Shown one piece after another: positions 38,107 to 38,433 of a stretch of 38,433 nt of DNA. The notes under the pieces were generated by a model. That model searched no databases and was not told where the DNA came from. It saw nothing but the letters and a program-made list of their open reading frames with translations. The position numbers and the translations under genes were made by a program. How positions within the stretch are numbered: position 1 is the first letter of the stretch; every line of letters starts with the position of its first letter. Origin of the DNA: a virus; IMG/VR virus record IMGVR_UViG_3300006733_000028, positions 1 to 38,433 of that record, one strand, 5' to 3'.

Positions 38107-38380
38107 GGGTTAGCTCCTTTCCACACCAAGGACAGTAATTAAATTGCTTTCCCTTATATCCACCTTGTCCATGTATAAAAGACCATGGTATATTTTCTTT
38201 CCAATCCTTACAACTGCAATCTTTTTTGGCAGTCTTAAAAGCCCAACATTCTTTAACGTTAATACAACTGCAATCTTTTTTGGCAGTCTTAAAAGCCCAA
38301 CATTCTTTAACGTTAAGCTGATTGTTACCATTATAAAAGTTATCACTACATCCTAAACAATGTTCTTTATTTATTTTCAT
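38099..38380 (-). CDS. Cysteine-rich protein with an 18-residue tandem duplication and zinc ribbon
   Basis: The 93-residue protein has an N-terminal CLGC, then two identical consecutive copies of a segment (NVKECWAFKTAKKDCSC) encoded by a 54-bp tandem repeat. It ends with YCPWCGKEL, a zinc-ribbon knuckle that could pair with the earlier cysteines. GGAGGAGAT precedes the ATG. The duplication may be a recent expansion, since the DNA copies are nearly identical. Confidence 0.75.
   Translation of the reverse strand: MKINKEHCLGCSDNFYNGNNQLNVKECWAFKTAKKDCSCINVKECWAFKTAKKDCSCKDWKENIPWSFIHGQGGYKGKQFNYCPWCGKELTHE
38210..38317. repeat. 54-bp tandem duplication (2 copies)
   Basis: Units 38210-38263 and 38264-38317 differ at most at their ends. 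54 is a multiple of three, so the reading frame of the cysteine-rich gene is kept. Confidence 0.9.
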
Positions 38381-38433
38381 ATCTCCTCCTCATTCTCAAT
38401 TATAACCCTTTTAATATTCTCCCATAGATGAAG
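38377..38433 (-). CDS. Partial CDS at right edge
   Basis: From the window edge the minus strand stays open for 18 codons, ending in an acidic IIENEEEI and a TGA that shares an ATGA with the next gene. This is the C-terminus of an upstream gene that begins outside the window. Product unknown. Confidence 0.5.
   Translation of the reverse strand, partial: LHLWENIKRVIIENEEEI

Noticed and set aside
1-38433. Simple circular closure of the window
   Set aside because: The partial frames at the two edges are out of register when joined (the left ATG would read only 13 codons) and no terminal overlap is visible, so closure is not supported by the sequence alone.

Overview
This window looks like most of an AT-rich, podovirus-like bacteriophage genome. 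The visible head and tail genes are terminase small and large subunits, portal, scaffold, an SU10/HK97-type major capsid protein, an adaptor, a tail-nozzle-like protein and a run of internal-virion-type proteins. No tape measure, tube or sheath gene is seen. Nearly all genes lie on the minus strand in tightly overlapping ATGA/TAATG operons with AGGAGG-type ribosome binding sites. Clean TTGACA-N17-TATACT promoters suggest a bacterial host with an ordinary housekeeping sigma factor. Lipoprotein and signal-peptide genes and O-antigen-type sugar genes suggest a Gram-negative-type envelope. I cannot name the host. No integrase, DNA polymerase, tRNA or canonical endolysin was recognised.

Layout, following minus-strand transcription from right to left. 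(1) 38433-37364: small zinc-ribbon and hypothetical genes, one carrying a fresh 54-bp tandem duplication. (2) 37275-30709: packaging and head genes. (3) 30644-24524: a large glycan/SAM-methyltransferase cargo island inserted between the capsid and adaptor genes. It holds a methyltransferase, GT2, a dehydrogenase-acyltransferase fusion, a WbqC-like protein, a nucleotidyltransferase-kinase fusion and a GT4-type transferase. (4) 24521-16066: adaptor, nozzle, fibre-like protein, an HNH endonuclease, and four genes whose order and features recall T7 gp13-gp16. (5) 14799-16072: the only plus-strand genes, a five-gene moron with its own consensus promoter. (6) 14746-9880: a proline-repeat structural protein, a large fibre-like protein with a signal peptide, an H-type-lectin-like protein, and a second glycosyltransferase/methyltransferase pair. 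(7) 9864-7955: exported, holin-like and lipoprotein genes, a complete receiver-domain response regulator and a DUF1353 protein. (8) 7908-5657: a likely toxin-antitoxin pair (BECR-type RNase plus DUF2283), then a ribbon-helix-helix regulator, a PvuII-type N4-cytosine methyltransferase and a small protein. (9) 5656-5237: a gene-free control region with a candidate small structured RNA, two intrinsic terminators and repeated operator-like sites. (10) 5236-1: an early operon with a Cro-like XRE regulator, a putative annealing protein, a Cas4-like nuclease, a replication initiator with internal iterons, and small genes including a methyltransferase C-terminal fragment.

The most unusual material is the control and moron layer. 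Four near-perfect sigma70 promoters sit only at accessory cassettes. Two of them place the start codon at the expected transcription start, which implies leaderless mRNAs. One drives a roughly 118-nt RNA that contains an 11-nt exact complement to the next terminator. The sugar island inside the head module is the other strong candidate for an undescribed system, either virion glycosylation or host-surface conversion.
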